From an uncultured Hymenobacter sp. (lineage in GTDB: Bacteria > Bacteroidota > Bacteroidia > Cytophagales > Hymenobacteraceae), in the NCBI GenBank assembly GCA_913776615.1, contig CAJYPK010000048.1, forward strand, positions 62,001 to 126,000: a DNA stretch of 64,000 nucleotides, in the 5' to 3' direction. Position 1 is the first letter of the stretch. Each line of letters begins with the position of its first letter. Of this stretch, positions 51,867 to 60,961 are shown one piece after another. The position numbers and the translations under genes are program-made. The notes under the pieces were generated by a model, which ran no database searches, had not been told where the DNA came from, and was given only the letters and a program-made list of their open reading frames with translations.

Positions 51867-51963
51867 GGGTGGGCGTTTGACATGAAATGTGCCAACCGGC
51901 TAAACCTGACAGAATGCGCCAGCGAACTGGCCGGATTGGCAGACGGGCCGGGGGCTTCGTAAT

Positions 51964-52008
51964 AAAAAAAGCCAGCGGCCCCGCCTTAAACGGGAGCCGC
52001 TGGCTTTT
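51964..52008. terminator. Intrinsic terminator after secG
   Basis: aaaagccagcggc, a loop of about 19 bases, gccgctggctttt; T-rich on both strands. It is placed 31 bases after the secG stop on the minus strand. Confidence 0.8.
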
Positions 52009-52038
52009 GAAGACAGTTCGGGCGAATTAACCCAAAAT

Positions 52039-52395
52039 TTATTTGGCCGGCTGGGGGGCCGTAACCGGCTGCGGGGTGGCGGGGGCCGAGGCGGGCGCGG
52101 CCGGGGCAGCGGGCACCGTAGCCCGCTGGGCGGCCTGCTGGTTGACGCTGCGGGCCGGGCCGGCACTGTTACCGCCGATTACGTGCGTAGCTAAGCTCAG
52201 TACAATCAGCCCGATAGCGAAGCCCCAAGTGAGCTTTTCGAGCAGGTCGCCGGTACGCTTCACGCCCATCAGGTTGGCCGCGCCGCCCGCGCCAAACTGG
52301 CTGCTGAGGCCACCGCCCTTGGGGTTCTGGGCCAGCACAACGAGGGCCAGCAGCAAGCAGATGAGCAGGATGAAAATGACTAGGAAGAGGTACAT
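52039..52395 (-). CDS. secG: Preprotein translocase subunit SecG
   Basis: 118 residues. The first hydrophobic segment is YLFLVIFILLICLLLALVVL, then the SecG signature AQNPKGGGLSSQFGAGGAAN, and the second segment is WGFAIGLIVLSLATHVIG. The C-terminal 40 residues are an Ala/Pro-rich tail. SecG assists the SecYE channel in protein export. It lies 15 bases after the gene at 52411 and is probably in one transcript with it. Confidence 0.93.
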   Translation of the reverse strand: MYLFLVIFILLICLLLALVVLAQNPKGGGLSSQFGAGGAANLMGVKRTGDLLEKLTWGFAIGLIVLSLATHVIGGNSAGPARSVNQQAAQRATVPAAPAAPASAPATPQPVTAPQPAK

Positions 52396-52410
52396 GGAAA
52401 GAAGTAAAAG

Positions 52411-53604
52411 CTACGCTGACGGGCGCAAAGATTCAATTTGGGCTGCAAAGTACGCCATTTTTTCTGGCTGTTTCACCATAAGGCGCTCATAAACTGCGAT
52501 GGCCCGCTCGGTTTTGCCCTGGCGCGCCAATATTTTAGCTAGGCTCTCAGACGCGAGGTCGGGTTCGGCGCGGGTACTGCGCACCGAAAGGTCGGCCTGA
52601 TCGTCGGGCTCGGGCACGCCGGGCACGGGGGCCGGGCGGCGACGGGCCGGGGCCGGTGCGCGCTTTAAGAAGCTGTTTATCAAGTCGAGCGAGCTGGATT
52701 TGGGCGCGGTGGGCTGGTGCGCGGCCAAGTGGGCCAACAGCGCGGCATCGGGCGCGAAAAACTCGTCGGTAGGGGGGAGGGTGCTGGCGGGCAGCTCGGT
52801 GGCACCCTCGGTGGGGACCAGGCAAAAGCCCAGCCGGCTACCCTCGCCGGGAGCGTAGCTGACGCCCGCCAATCCACTGAATGCGGGCAGCCGGGGCGTA
52901 ACAACCGGCTGCCCGGCTTCCTGCGGAAAGTCAAGCGGCTCAAGCAGCTCCGGTAGCTGATAAGCAATGATTTCGGCGGGTTCAACGGGCGCCAGGCCAA
53001 ATTCCAGGTGCGCGGCTACGGCTTCCGCCGGCGGGCGGATGGGCGGGGCCTGGGGAGGAAGCTCATCTTCGAGTAGAGCGGGCGGTGATCCCTGCTCGCC
53101 GTGCGGTGGAGCCCACTGCTCGGCCGCGGGCTCTTGTGGCTGCGTGGGCGCGAGTGCTACGATCGGCTCGGCATCTATTGCCTCGGCTATGGGCGCGGCG
53201 GGTTGGCCTATCGTCTGATCGGGCTTATCCTCAAGGAGGGTCAGGACTTGTTCGGGCAGCGCTGGCTCGCTGGCGAGGAGGGATGCTGCCCCGAGCGGGG
53301 CCGAGGGCAGGCTTACGCTCGCTGAGTTATCGGCCGGCGCGGCCACTGGCCTGGCTAGCAAGCTGGCGGACTCGGGAAGCTCGATGAGCTGGCGCAGGAG
53401 CGAGCGATCGGCGGCGTAGGTAGCTGCGCGGCGCAGGCGCTGGCCTGCCAGCATGGAGCCCTGGTCGTGCGCGGCCTTAGCCAGCAATAAGTGGGCACTC
53501 TGGCAGTAGGGAAAGGCCTCGGCCAACTGCTCCAGCGCACGCACATCGGCCCCAGTGAGGGCCGTGGGGTGGGCAAGCAATTGCAGAAGCGTAGCGCGAG
53601 TCAT
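52411..53604 (-). CDS. Tetratricopeptide-like protein, unknown function
   Basis: 397 residues. The N-terminal helical domain (MTRATLLQLLAHPTALTGAD, then FPYCQSAHLLLAKAAHDQGS) and the C-terminal TPR-like repeat (SLAKILARQGKTERAIAVYE) are joined by about 240 residues of Pro/Ala/Glu-rich low-complexity sequence. It has no signal peptide. A protein of this type next to secG and lptE is common in Bacteroidota; its role is unknown. It is probably co-transcribed with secG. Confidence 0.75.
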   Translation of the reverse strand: MTRATLLQLLAHPTALTGADVRALEQLAEAFPYCQSAHLLLAKAAHDQGSMLAGQRLRRAATYAADRSLLRQLIELPESASLLARPVAAPADNSASVSLPSAPLGAASLLASEPALPEQVLTLLEDKPDQTIGQPAAPIAEAIDAEPIVALAPTQPQEPAAEQWAPPHGEQGSPPALLEDELPPQAPPIRPPAEAVAAHLEFGLAPVEPAEIIAYQLPELLEPLDFPQEAGQPVVTPRLPAFSGLAGVSYAPGEGSRLGFCLVPTEGATELPASTLPPTDEFFAPDAALLAHLAAHQPTAPKSSSLDLINSFLKRAPAPARRRPAPVPGVPEPDDQADLSVRSTRAEPDLASESLAKILARQGKTERAIAVYERLMVKQPEKMAYFAAQIESLRPSA

Positions 53605-54267
53605 GGAAAAAGTAAAGAAACTACTCGCGGATGAATGCGGAGCAATGAACCCGCAACATTACGGCAAAGTGAGCAGACTAAACCGGAAGTGACCCGGCCA
53701 GCGAGTAGCGGTTCCGCCCGGTTGGGGGCGTAAGGGCTGACTATCAAGCCGGCTCATGGTGACGAAGCGTCGCTGACGAAAATACCAAGGCGTTCTCATC
53801 AGCGCAGGTGCTTGGTTCGGGCCGAAGGGAGGGCAAAGATACTGAGCTCGCTGCGGTAGAATAGTGCGAATAGTAACCCCCGGTGCGTCAGAACTGCCAG
53901 TAGCTATCGTGGCCCGGGCTGGCAGACGTGCGCTACGGGTACGCCTACTGGTCGGCCGGGTCTGTGGGCGACTGTTCCGAGCACGCGAGGAGGGTTAGCA
54001 AGGCCAAGGGGGCGTAGTGCTTGAGCATGTGGGAGAGGAGATGGTGGCCCGGCATCGGTGGTTCTTTGGCAACTGATCGCTGGGAACTGCGCTAGCTTCC
54101 GCCTACCAGTAGCAGCAATAGCACAGCTCATCGCTCAGGTAGCCGACGAGCTTGGCGCCAGGCCGCATGGGGGCGCAAACCGCGGTAGATATGGAGTCTC
54201 CGCTCAGTGTACTCTCCGGTCGCCATACTTTGCGCCGCAGCCAGCACTGTGCCCAGGGCGCTCTGAA
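53605..54267. other. 663-base region, almost gene-free
   Basis: Contains a 27-codon lipoprotein-like frame on the minus strand (53945-54028), described separately. The rest shows no coding pattern, no tRNA fold and no clear inverted repeat on either strand. Confidence 0.5.
53945..54028 (-). pseudogene. Tiny lipoprotein-like frame, 27 residues
   Basis: Reads MLKHYAPLALLTLLACSEQS then PTDPADQ and a TAG. It has a complete lipoprotein signal with LLAC lipobox followed by only 12 residues. It may be the start of a truncated lipoprotein gene, or an entericidin-like short lipoprotein. No continuation in other frames was obvious. Confidence 0.35.
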
Positions 54268-55368
54268 TCAGTCAGTAAACCGCTCGAAAGTTCGCCAGTA
54301 CTTGTCCTTGTACAAAGAGTAGTCGAGCGCGAGGGTATCGGTATAATGGGTCTGGAGCTGATAGAGAACTTTCGAGGGCTTTCTGAAATCGCGGCAGGCA
54401 AAATATATTTCCCGGCTACCCGCGCCGGTTTGGCGCCCCACATTCAGAAAACCTTCGGGACTGGGCAAATGAGTAGTAAGCTCGTCTTCGATGTGGTCGA
54501 GAAGCTGATAGGTTTCCTCATCGGGCATGCCATTGGTTTGCTCCCCGTCGTAGGAGACAGTGACTACCAACACCCAAGGATGGGAGGCTTTCGCATCCCA
54601 GGCCAGCAGGTCGGTGTTGAGGACGGCCACGAGGGGCTGTCCGTCCGCACGCTCTGCCGTAAACGAGGTGTAGGTATCGTTCTCCTCTTCGTGGCGCAGT
54701 CCGGAATATTTTTCGATAAATTCCTTTTGCCGCCAAGTCAGAAAATCGCGCAGCTTGGTGATGGGTACGAGCGGTTGTTGCGCCAGCGATTCCCGCACAA
54801 TGGTTACCTGGTCTACCAACGTGGTGAAAGCCAGCTCTCCCAAATAAGTATCCAGAAAAATTAGCGTACCGTTCTCGACGGTGGCGTGGTTTTCCTCCGT
54901 CAGGTCGGCGTGCGTTACCGTAATGGCAATCTCGTCGGGATAGGCAGCTTCGTCGTCCGGGTAAAAATGAATATTTTGGGCGCTGAACTTGTAATCGGCC
55001 ATATGGATGGCGATTTGCTCGATGTCTGGTACGGCCTCCTTCAATGCCATAAACTTCCACCCTGCCAGCGCGGGCGCGGCAGCAACCAACTCCTCGGCAA
55101 AAACAATATTCTCAGGCGCGCCCTCCGCCGAGATGACCAGCTCGGCGGTCTGCTCGTCCGCCATCCCCGCCTGAAAATACAGGCCTGCCTTCACAGCGTC
55201 CAGCGCCGGGGCGAGGTCATTAAAAAAAGCTTCTTGAATATGAGTACCCTCCTGCACCGCCTGAAAATAGGCGCGCTCCTGCTGGGCAAACCAGCGCCAG
55301 AAAGCAGCGTAGGCGGTAGCGAGTGAAAATGGTGGAAACTTGGGTAACGGGTTCAAAATAATAGGCAA
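54268..55368 (-). CDS. DUF695-type protein
   Basis: 366 residues. It opens MPIILNPLPKFPPFSLATAY and has a predicted alpha/beta N-half (FQAGMADEQTAELVISAEGA, typical of these proteins). The C-half contains WVLVVTVSYDGEQTNGMPDE and LLDHIEDELTTHL, the pattern of DUF695. The end reads KDKYWRTFERFTD. DUF695 proteins are cytosolic with no assigned activity. It is a single gene with 663 bases of gene-poor sequence behind it. Confidence 0.72.
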   Translation of the reverse strand: MPIILNPLPKFPPFSLATAYAAFWRWFAQQERAYFQAVQEGTHIQEAFFNDLAPALDAVKAGLYFQAGMADEQTAELVISAEGAPENIVFAEELVAAAPALAGWKFMALKEAVPDIEQIAIHMADYKFSAQNIHFYPDDEAAYPDEIAITVTHADLTEENHATVENGTLIFLDTYLGELAFTTLVDQVTIVRESLAQQPLVPITKLRDFLTWRQKEFIEKYSGLRHEEENDTYTSFTAERADGQPLVAVLNTDLLAWDAKASHPWVLVVTVSYDGEQTNGMPDEETYQLLDHIEDELTTHLPSPEGFLNVGRQTGAGSREIYFACRDFRKPSKVLYQLQTHYTDTLALDYSLYKDKYWRTFERFTD

Positions 55369-55427
55369 TGGGGGTTAATAAGTAGGAGGAGGCCTCCTAA
55401 TAACAGGCACAATTAACTTAGGTACGG

Positions 55428-55559
55428 TCAAACTGCTGCTCGCGCAACTAGCTCTTGTTGTAACGACTCATGACGGCGCAGCGGCTTAGCCGTGATTAAG
55501 TAGTTGAGCCTATGCAACTCAAGCTCGTTGTAGAATTCGCGGAGAAAATCGGGTAGCAT
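55428..55559 (-). CDS. Small frame of 43 residues, doubtful
   Basis: ATG at 55559, reads MLPDFLREFYNELELHRLNY then LITAKPLRRHESLQQELVAR and a TGA. Charged, helical and open in a sequence otherwise without genes (55369-55702). It may be a remnant of a longer gene. No family match. Confidence 0.25.
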   Translation of the reverse strand: MLPDFLREFYNELELHRLNYLITAKPLRRHESLQQELVARAAV

Positions 55560-55633
55560 ACGAAGAGGGCGGGGCGGCGCAAACTAGCTTGTGAGAGATG
55601 GGCCAGATTTAATGCGATCCAAGCCAATAAAAA

Positions 55634-55656
55634 AAGCCTTCCCGTAAAGGAAGGCT
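55634..55656. terminator. Intrinsic terminator after lptE
   Basis: agccttcc-cgtaaa-ggaaggct, flanked by a long A run on the plus strand, so a T run follows it for the minus-strand genes. Confidence 0.8.
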
Positions 55657-55702
55657 TCTGCTAGCGTCGGTTCGGCCGCTTTGCGAAGCTGGCGAGGCCA
55701 AC

Positions 55703-56248
55703 TTACCAATTGGCCACCGACTTGTTGAACATATCGCTGATGATGTTGCGCGTGATTTCCCGCACCGAGGCCAGGTCGTTGTTGACCGTAGCAATATCCT
55801 GTGTCGAGGCGAAGTCCTTCTGACTCTGGAAGGTTTGCTCGAAATCCTGCTTGGTATCCTTGGTGTTGGTGAAGCGGAGCTGCACCTGGATGGTGAGGCG
55901 GTTGGCCCCGGCCCCCGGCAGACCGCCCGACTGCTGAATCTGGGCGGGAGCGAAATCGTAGGCCGCGATGGTGCCGTCAAATTGCAGGTCGCCGTCGCGG
56001 GGCACCAGCTTCAGCGTGGTGTTGCGCTGGAAATAGTCCTTAATGTCCTCCGTAAAGCGCTGGGAGAGGTAAGCCGGCGCGTTGGGCGCGTTGTTTTGAA
56101 AGGTCTGGATGGAAAACGTCTTGATCGAGGGGTCGATGTTGGTGCCGTTGAACGAATACACGCCGCAGCCGCCGCACAGCAGCAGCACGGGCAATGCCAG
56201 CAGACCCAGCGCCCGGCGGCGCGTGCAGTTAAGCCGATTCCAGATCAT
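55703..56248 (-). CDS. lptE: LPS assembly lipoprotein LptE
   Basis: 181 residues. A lipoprotein signal (RRALGLLALPVLLLCGGC) places it in the outer membrane. The mature part starts GVYSFNGTNIDPSIKTFSIQ, the typical opening of Bacteroidota LptE. Later FTEDIKDYFQRNTTLKLVPR and DLQFDGTIAAYDFAP follow. It assists LptD in inserting lipopolysaccharide. The start overlaps the end of the sigma-54 regulator by 20 bases, so the two are co-translated. Confidence 0.88.
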   Translation of the reverse strand: MIWNRLNCTRRRALGLLALPVLLLCGGCGVYSFNGTNIDPSIKTFSIQTFQNNAPNAPAYLSQRFTEDIKDYFQRNTTLKLVPRDGDLQFDGTIAAYDFAPAQIQQSGGLPGAGANRLTIQVQLRFTNTKDTKQDFEQTFQSQKDFASTQDIATVNNDLASVREITRNIISDMFNKSVANW

Positions 56249-57560
56249 ATTGCTTGAGCTTGCGGTACAGCGTCCGTTCCGAAATTCCCAGATCCTGGGC
56301 GGCGTACTTACGCTTGTTGTGGTGCTTCTTCAGCGCCTTGAGAATCATTTCCTTCTCAATGGCATCGAGGGAGAGCGTTTCCTCTTCGGTTTCGTGCGAG
56401 ATATCCTCGGTGTGGTCGAGGTCATCGTCGTCGGCGTAGGGCGTAGGGGCCGAAACATCGACCCGCAGCGGGGCGGCGGGGCTGGCGGGCAGGTAATAGC
56501 CGCTGGCGGCTTCGGCTGGGTTGTCGGGGCTGGGGTAGGGGGTAGCCTCGCTCAGGTTGTTGAACAGGTGGCTGTTCTGGCGCAATAGCTCCTGGGCTTC
56601 GGCGGTGGCGGGGCGGTTGCCGGTGGCCAGCTCCAGCACCACTTTTTTGAGGTCGGTCATGTCGCGGCGCATGTCGAAGAGCAGCCGGTACAGAATATCG
56701 CGCTCCGAATACGAGCCAAAGTCGCCGCCCGCTGCGCCGCCCGGCACCAGGGCTGGCAGCAACGACGTTTGGGCGGCGGGCAGGTAGGTGGCCAGCCGGG
56801 TGGCATCGACCTCGCGGTCAAGCTCCAGCACCGAAATCTGCTCGGCCAGGTTCTTGAGCTGCCGGATGTTGCCCGGAAAGCGGAAGCGCGTGAGCAGCCG
56901 TACCGCCTCGGGCGTGAGGCTGATGGGCTTTACTCGATGCTTCTCCGAAAAATCGGCCGTGAACTTGCGGAAAAGCAAGTAAATATCGTCGCCCCGGTCG
57001 CGCAGCGGGGGCACCGTGATGGGCACCGTATTCAGGCGGTAGTAGAGGTCTTCGCGAAACTTGCCGGCCTGCACGCGGTCGAGCAGGTTCACGTTGGTGG
57101 CGGCCACCACGCGCACGTCGGTTTTCTGCACCTTGCTGGAGCCCACGCGAATAAACTCGCCGTTTTCGAGTACGCGCAGTAGGCGGGCCTGGGTGCCCAG
57201 CGGCATTTCGGCAATCTCATCGAGGAAGATGGTGCCGCCGTCGGTTACCTCAAAATAACCCTTACGCGCCTCATTAGCCCCCGTGAAGGCCCCCTTCTCG
57301 TGGCCAAACAGCTCCGAGTCGATGGTGCCTTCCGGAATGGCACCGCAGTTGATGGCAATAAACTGCCCGTGCTTGCGGGGTGAAAGCGCGTGGATAATCT
57401 TGGAAAACGACTCCTTGCCCGACCCGCTCTCCCCGGTGATGAGCACGGTCATATCGGTGGGTGCAACCTGCGCAGCCACCTGAATGGCGTAGTTCAGCGC
57501 CGGCGCGTTGCCGATGATGCCGAAGCGCTGCTTGATGGATTGGATTTCTTGATTTGTCAT
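56229..57560 (-). CDS. Sigma-54 dependent transcriptional activator (AAA+, Fis-type HTH)
   Basis: 443 residues from the ATG at 57560. It lacks an N-terminal receiver domain; the AAA+ domain starts at once (Walker A GESGSGKESFSK near residue 45). The sigma-54 contact loop is HEKGAFTGANEARKG, Walker B is GGTIFLDEIAEM, and the sensor region has FRFPGNIRQLKNL. After an insert of about 100 residues comes the C-terminal helix-turn-helix (LKKHHNKRKYAAQDLGISER). It activates RNA polymerase-sigma-54 at distant promoters. It overlaps lptE, so it may link envelope genes with regulation. Confidence 0.93.
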   Translation of the reverse strand: MTNQEIQSIKQRFGIIGNAPALNYAIQVAAQVAPTDMTVLITGESGSGKESFSKIIHALSPRKHGQFIAINCGAIPEGTIDSELFGHEKGAFTGANEARKGYFEVTDGGTIFLDEIAEMPLGTQARLLRVLENGEFIRVGSSKVQKTDVRVVAATNVNLLDRVQAGKFREDLYYRLNTVPITVPPLRDRGDDIYLLFRKFTADFSEKHRVKPISLTPEAVRLLTRFRFPGNIRQLKNLAEQISVLELDREVDATRLATYLPAAQTSLLPALVPGGAAGGDFGSYSERDILYRLLFDMRRDMTDLKKVVLELATGNRPATAEAQELLRQNSHLFNNLSEATPYPSPDNPAEAASGYYLPASPAAPLRVDVSAPTPYADDDDLDHTEDISHETEEETLSLDAIEKEMILKALKKHHNKRKYAAQDLGISERTLYRKLKQYDLESA

Positions 57561-57597
57561 TAGGCAGATCGAGCCCAAGCGGCTCAATCTAATGAGA

Positions 57598-57711
57598 TTA
57601 TTTCTTGGGAAAATTCCCGCGCCACAGCAGGCGGATAATCAGAAAGGCAATGAACCCGCCGACGAGTAATTGGAGGATCTGCCAGGTGAGTAGACCGGAG
57701 GAGGGATTCAT
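57598..57711 (-). CDS. Very small membrane protein, 37 residues
   Basis: ATG at 57711. It reads MNPSSGLLTWQILQLLVGGF then IAFLIIRLLWRGNFPKK and a TAA. One transmembrane helix with a basic C-terminal end (Arg-Gly-Asn-Phe-Pro-Lys-Lys), so the C-terminus should be in the cytosol. It lies 37 bases upstream of the sigma-54 regulator start on the same strand and is probably in the same transcript. Composition fits the host genes. No family recognised. Confidence 0.6.
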   Translation of the reverse strand: MNPSSGLLTWQILQLLVGGFIAFLIIRLLWRGNFPKK

Positions 57712-57913
57712 AGGAGCAGTAAAATGGCAGTTTGGATGCGTAAAAGGAAGTTAAAAAAGAGCAGCCCAACGCTTACGGTGCCTGCTTACCGTAGTAGCTC
57801 GGCTGCTGAGCTAACTCATTACACCGGTAATAAAGCGAGCAGGATATTGCGGCCAGCGGCCGCCTAACTGCGCGTGGCTATTCGACGGGGCTTAACTACA
57901 TCCAAACGTGGGC

Positions 57914-59347
57914 TCACACCGCCTCGCCTAGCAGCGCCGCGCCCGTCGTGCTGGTCGCCAACACTTGCACGTAGTCGCCTTTCTGGAAGTTTTGTTTTGG
58001 GAAGATGACCACCTGGTTCTGGCTGTTGCGACCGCTCAGGTGCTCGGCCGAGCGCTTGCTGGGGCCTTCGACGAGCACTTGGTGCACTTTGCCGACCATG
58101 CGGGCGTAGCGGGCGCGGGCGTGCAGCTGCTGGCGGTCGATGATTTCCTGGAGGCGGCGCTTCTTGGTTTCCAGCGGGATATCGTCGGCGAGCTTGCGGG
58201 CGGCCAGGGTGCCGGGGCGCTCCGAGTAGAAGAAATTATAGCCCATGTCGTACTGCGCGAAGTCGAGCAGGCTCAGGCTATCCTGGTGCTCGTCCTCGGT
58301 TTCGGAGCAGAAGCCGGCAATCATGTCGGTCGAGATGGCGCAGTCGTCGCCCAGGATGCGGCGGATGGCCCGCACGCGCTCCTCGTACCAGGGGCGGTCG
58401 TAGGTGCGGTTCATCAGTTCCAGCACCCGCGAGTTGCCGCTCTGGGCCGGCAGGTGAATGTACTTGCAGATGTTGTCGTAGCGCGCCATCGTATGCAGCA
58501 CCTCGTCGGTAATGTCCTTGGGGTGCGAGGTGGAGAAGCGCACGCGCAGCGCCGGGCTCACCAGGGCCACGCGCTCCAGGAGCTGGGCGAAGTTGACGTG
58601 CTCGGTGCCGTCGGCGCTGGCCCACTTGTAGGAGTCCACGTTCTGGCCCAGCAGGGTAACTTCTTTGTAGCCAGCGGCCACGAGGTCGCGGGCTTCCTGC
58701 ACGATGCTGTGGGCGTCGCGGCTGCGCTCGCGGCCCCGGGTGAAGGGCACCACGCAAAACGAGCACATGTTGTCGCAGCCGCGCATGATGCTGATGAAGG
58801 CCGTAATACCGTTGGAATTCAGGCGCACGGGCGTGATGTCGGCGTAGGTTTCCTCGCGGCTCAGCAGCACGTTCACGGCCTTCTGGCCGCCATCGACTTG
58901 CGAGATGAGCTGGGGCAGGTCGCGGTAGGCGTCGGGGCCGACCACGAGGTCCACGATTTTTTCCTCCTCTAAAAACTTGCTTTTCAGGCGCTCGGCCATG
59001 CAGCCGAGCACGCCCACCAGCATGCCGGGCCGACGCTTCTTGTGCGAGTTGATTTGCTTGAGGCGCATGCGCACGGTCTGCTCGGCCTTCTCGCGGATAG
59101 AGCAGGTATTGAGCAGCACGAGGTCGGCCGTGGTAACGTCCTCGGTGGTATCAAACCCCTCGTCGGCCAGGATGCTGGACACGATTTCGGAGTCGGAGAA
59201 ATTCATCTGGCAGCCGTAGCTCTCGATGTACAGCTTGCGGGCCCGCCCGGTGCGGGTGGCGGCGCTCACGCGCACGTCGGCGGGCAGGGCGGCCTCGGCA
59301 GCGGGGGCCTTATCGAGAAAATCTAAGGTAATGAGCGGTTGAGACAT
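57914..59347 (-). CDS. miaB: tRNA-2-methylthio-N6-dimethylallyladenosine synthase MiaB
   Basis: 477 residues from the ATG at 59347. The N-terminal UPF0004 domain has the three [4Fe-4S] Cys in YGCQMNFSDSE, NTCSIREKAEQ and GCMAERL. The radical-SAM cluster is in GCDNMCSFCVVPFTRG, and the TRAM domain is at the end (VLVEGPSKRSAEHLSGRNSQ). It methylthiolates i6A37 in tRNAs reading UNN codons. A TATCTTTG box at 59386-59393 matches the -7 consensus. Confidence 0.96.
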   Translation of the reverse strand: MSQPLITLDFLDKAPAAEAALPADVRVSAATRTGRARKLYIESYGCQMNFSDSEIVSSILADEGFDTTEDVTTADLVLLNTCSIREKAEQTVRMRLKQINSHKKRRPGMLVGVLGCMAERLKSKFLEEEKIVDLVVGPDAYRDLPQLISQVDGGQKAVNVLLSREETYADITPVRLNSNGITAFISIMRGCDNMCSFCVVPFTRGRERSRDAHSIVQEARDLVAAGYKEVTLLGQNVDSYKWASADGTEHVNFAQLLERVALVSPALRVRFSTSHPKDITDEVLHTMARYDNICKYIHLPAQSGNSRVLELMNRTYDRPWYEERVRAIRRILGDDCAISTDMIAGFCSETEDEHQDSLSLLDFAQYDMGYNFFYSERPGTLAARKLADDIPLETKKRRLQEIIDRQQLHARARYARMVGKVHQVLVEGPSKRSAEHLSGRNSQNQVVIFPKQNFQKGDYVQVLATSTTGAALLGEAV

Positions 59348-59385
59348 AGCAGGCAATAGACCTGAGGCTAGGAGCCAGGCCGTAA

Positions 59386-59393
59386 CAAAGATA
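59386..59393 (-). promoter_or_regulatory. Bacteroidota -7 box upstream of miaB
   Basis: TATCTTTG on the minus strand, exact TAnnTTTG, 38 bases before the ATG. No clear -33 TTG at the usual distance. Confidence 0.5.
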
Positions 59394-59461
59394 CAAAATA
59401 GCGCCGGGAAATGACAGAATGACAGGCGGCGGGGTCTCTATCATTTAACAATTAGCATTTA

Positions 59462-59688
59462 TCATTTAACAGCCTTGCTAATGTTGGGCAGAGAAGCTGT
59501 TTAGGTAGTAGACTTACTTAAATAGGTTCTGTCATGCTGAGCTTGCCGAAGCATCTCGCTCGCTTCGTTGGACGGCTCTTCAACGAAGCGAGCGAGATGC
59601 TTCGGCAAGCTCAGCATGACAGGATGTTGTAGAATAAGGGCTTTCGACACAGCGTCATCTCCCTGATAGCAGCAAAGCTGTTAAATGA
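59462..59688. repeat. Outer arms of a nested inverted repeat (family K)
   Basis: tcatttaacagccttgct at 59462-59479 pairs with agcaaagctgttaaatga at 59671-59688 with one mismatch. A family A element sits between them. The right arm includes the TAA stop codon of pabB. Confidence 0.65.
59529..59622. repeat. Inverted repeat, family A, perfect 42-base arms
   Basis: ctgtcatgctgagcttgccg ... cgcttcgttg (59529-59570) is the exact inverse of 59581-59622 around a 10-base centre. It is the best-preserved member of family A in the window. Confidence 0.85.
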
Positions 59689-60952
59689 TAACTGTTTCCA
59701 GCGCTTGCAGTACTCCCTGCGCTTTGAGCAGGCACTCCTGGTACTCCCGCTCCGGTACCGAGTCGTAGGTGATGGCCGAGCCTACTTGCAGGCTGAGGTA
59801 GCCGGTATCGGCGCGGTATTGGAGGCTGCGGATCACCACGTTGAAGTCGAAACCGCCATCGGGGAGCACGTAGCCGAAGCTACCGCTGTAGAGGCCGCGC
59901 CGGCTGGCCTCGTACTGCTCGATGAGCTGCATAGCCCTGATTTTGGGGGCGCCCGTCATGGAGCCCATCGGGAAAGTGGCGCGCAGAATAGCGGCCAAGT
60001 CGACCTCGGGCCGTAGCGCGGCCTGCACCGTCGAAATCAATTGCCACACGTGCTTAAAGCCGTAGGTACCGAACAGCTCGGGTACGCGCACGGTGCCGGT
60101 GCGGGCCACGCGGGCGAGGTCGTTGCGCACGAGGTCCACGATCATCAGGTTTTCGGCGCGCTCCTTGTCGTCGTGCAACAGGGCGAGGCGCTGCCGCTCG
60201 TCGTCGGAGGGCGTGGCCCCGCGCCGCCGGGTGCCTTTGATGGGCTGCGACTCGATAAGCGACTCTCTCTTCGCAATAAACAACTCGGGCGAGGCGCAGA
60301 GCAGGTAGTGGTCATGGTAGCGCAGAAACCCCGCGTAAGGCGCGGGCGAGGCTTCGTTGAGCCGCCAGAACGTAGCCACGGGGTCGAGTTGTACATCTTC
60401 GGCGTAAAATTCCTGACACAGATTCAACTCATACACCTCCCCGTTGAGGATGTCCTCGCGCACGCGCTCGACTGCCCGCAGGTAATCGGCCCGGGGCAGG
60501 CGGGGGCGTAGCGGGGGCACGGTGGGGAAAGCGGCCGCCGGGATGGCCGTGGCCAGAATAGCCGCGAGGATGCCTGCGGTAGCGCCGGTTATTTCCAGGG
60601 TGTCGGCGTGCCAGCGCAGGCAGGTAGCGGGCCGGAAAAAATGCAGCGTCGGCCAGCCCAATCCCGCAAAATTCTGGCTGCGCAGGGCTTCCAGCTCATT
60701 CTTGAGGTCGTAGGTGACGAAGCCGCAGTGCGGGAGCGCCGCTGGCTGGGCCAGGTAGGCCGGTAAGTCCGCCAGGCAGGTGGGGGCTGCGACGGCGGAG
60801 TCCGCCACGGCCAGCAGCCGGCTAAAGGTGCCGGCGGCCGACGTCTGTAAGTCGTTGTGCTCGTAGTAGGCGCAGTGAGTAAACTGCGCCGCCCACTGCA
60901 AGGCGCGGGCGCGAAAATCGGCGGGCAACTCGGCCAGCGGGATAGTCAACAT
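59681..60952 (-). CDS. pabB: Aminodeoxychorismate synthase component I / chorismate-binding protein
   Basis: 423 residues. The chorismate-binding domain has QPIKGTRRRGA; Lys in PIKGT is typical of PabB rather than TrpE (PIAGT). ENLMIVDLVRNDLARVARTG and PMGSMTGAPKIRAMQLIEQY follow. The first 140 residues are the variable N-terminal part. With a glutaminase subunit it converts chorismate to aminodeoxychorismate for folate. The start is 9 bases behind the TPR gene, so both may be in one transcript. The last codons and stop lie in a repeat arm. Confidence 0.88.
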   Translation of the reverse strand: MLTIPLAELPADFRARALQWAAQFTHCAYYEHNDLQTSAAGTFSRLLAVADSAVAAPTCLADLPAYLAQPAALPHCGFVTYDLKNELEALRSQNFAGLGWPTLHFFRPATCLRWHADTLEITGATAGILAAILATAIPAAAFPTVPPLRPRLPRADYLRAVERVREDILNGEVYELNLCQEFYAEDVQLDPVATFWRLNEASPAPYAGFLRYHDHYLLCASPELFIAKRESLIESQPIKGTRRRGATPSDDERQRLALLHDDKERAENLMIVDLVRNDLARVARTGTVRVPELFGTYGFKHVWQLISTVQAALRPEVDLAAILRATFPMGSMTGAPKIRAMQLIEQYEASRRGLYSGSFGYVLPDGGFDFNVVIRSLQYRADTGYLSLQVGSAITYDSVPEREYQECLLKAQGVLQALETVII

Positions 60953-60961
60953 AGCTTCTGC

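Noticed and set aside
51816..51960. CIRCE operator upstream of groES
   Set aside because: The segment ttggcacatttcatgtcaaa is only a loose resemblance; spacing and both half sites do not match TTAGCACTC-N9-GAGTGCTAA.
57584..57769. 61-codon minus-strand frame before the sigma-54 regulator
   Set aside because: Low-quality translation; the overlapping 37-residue membrane protein in another frame is a better gene.
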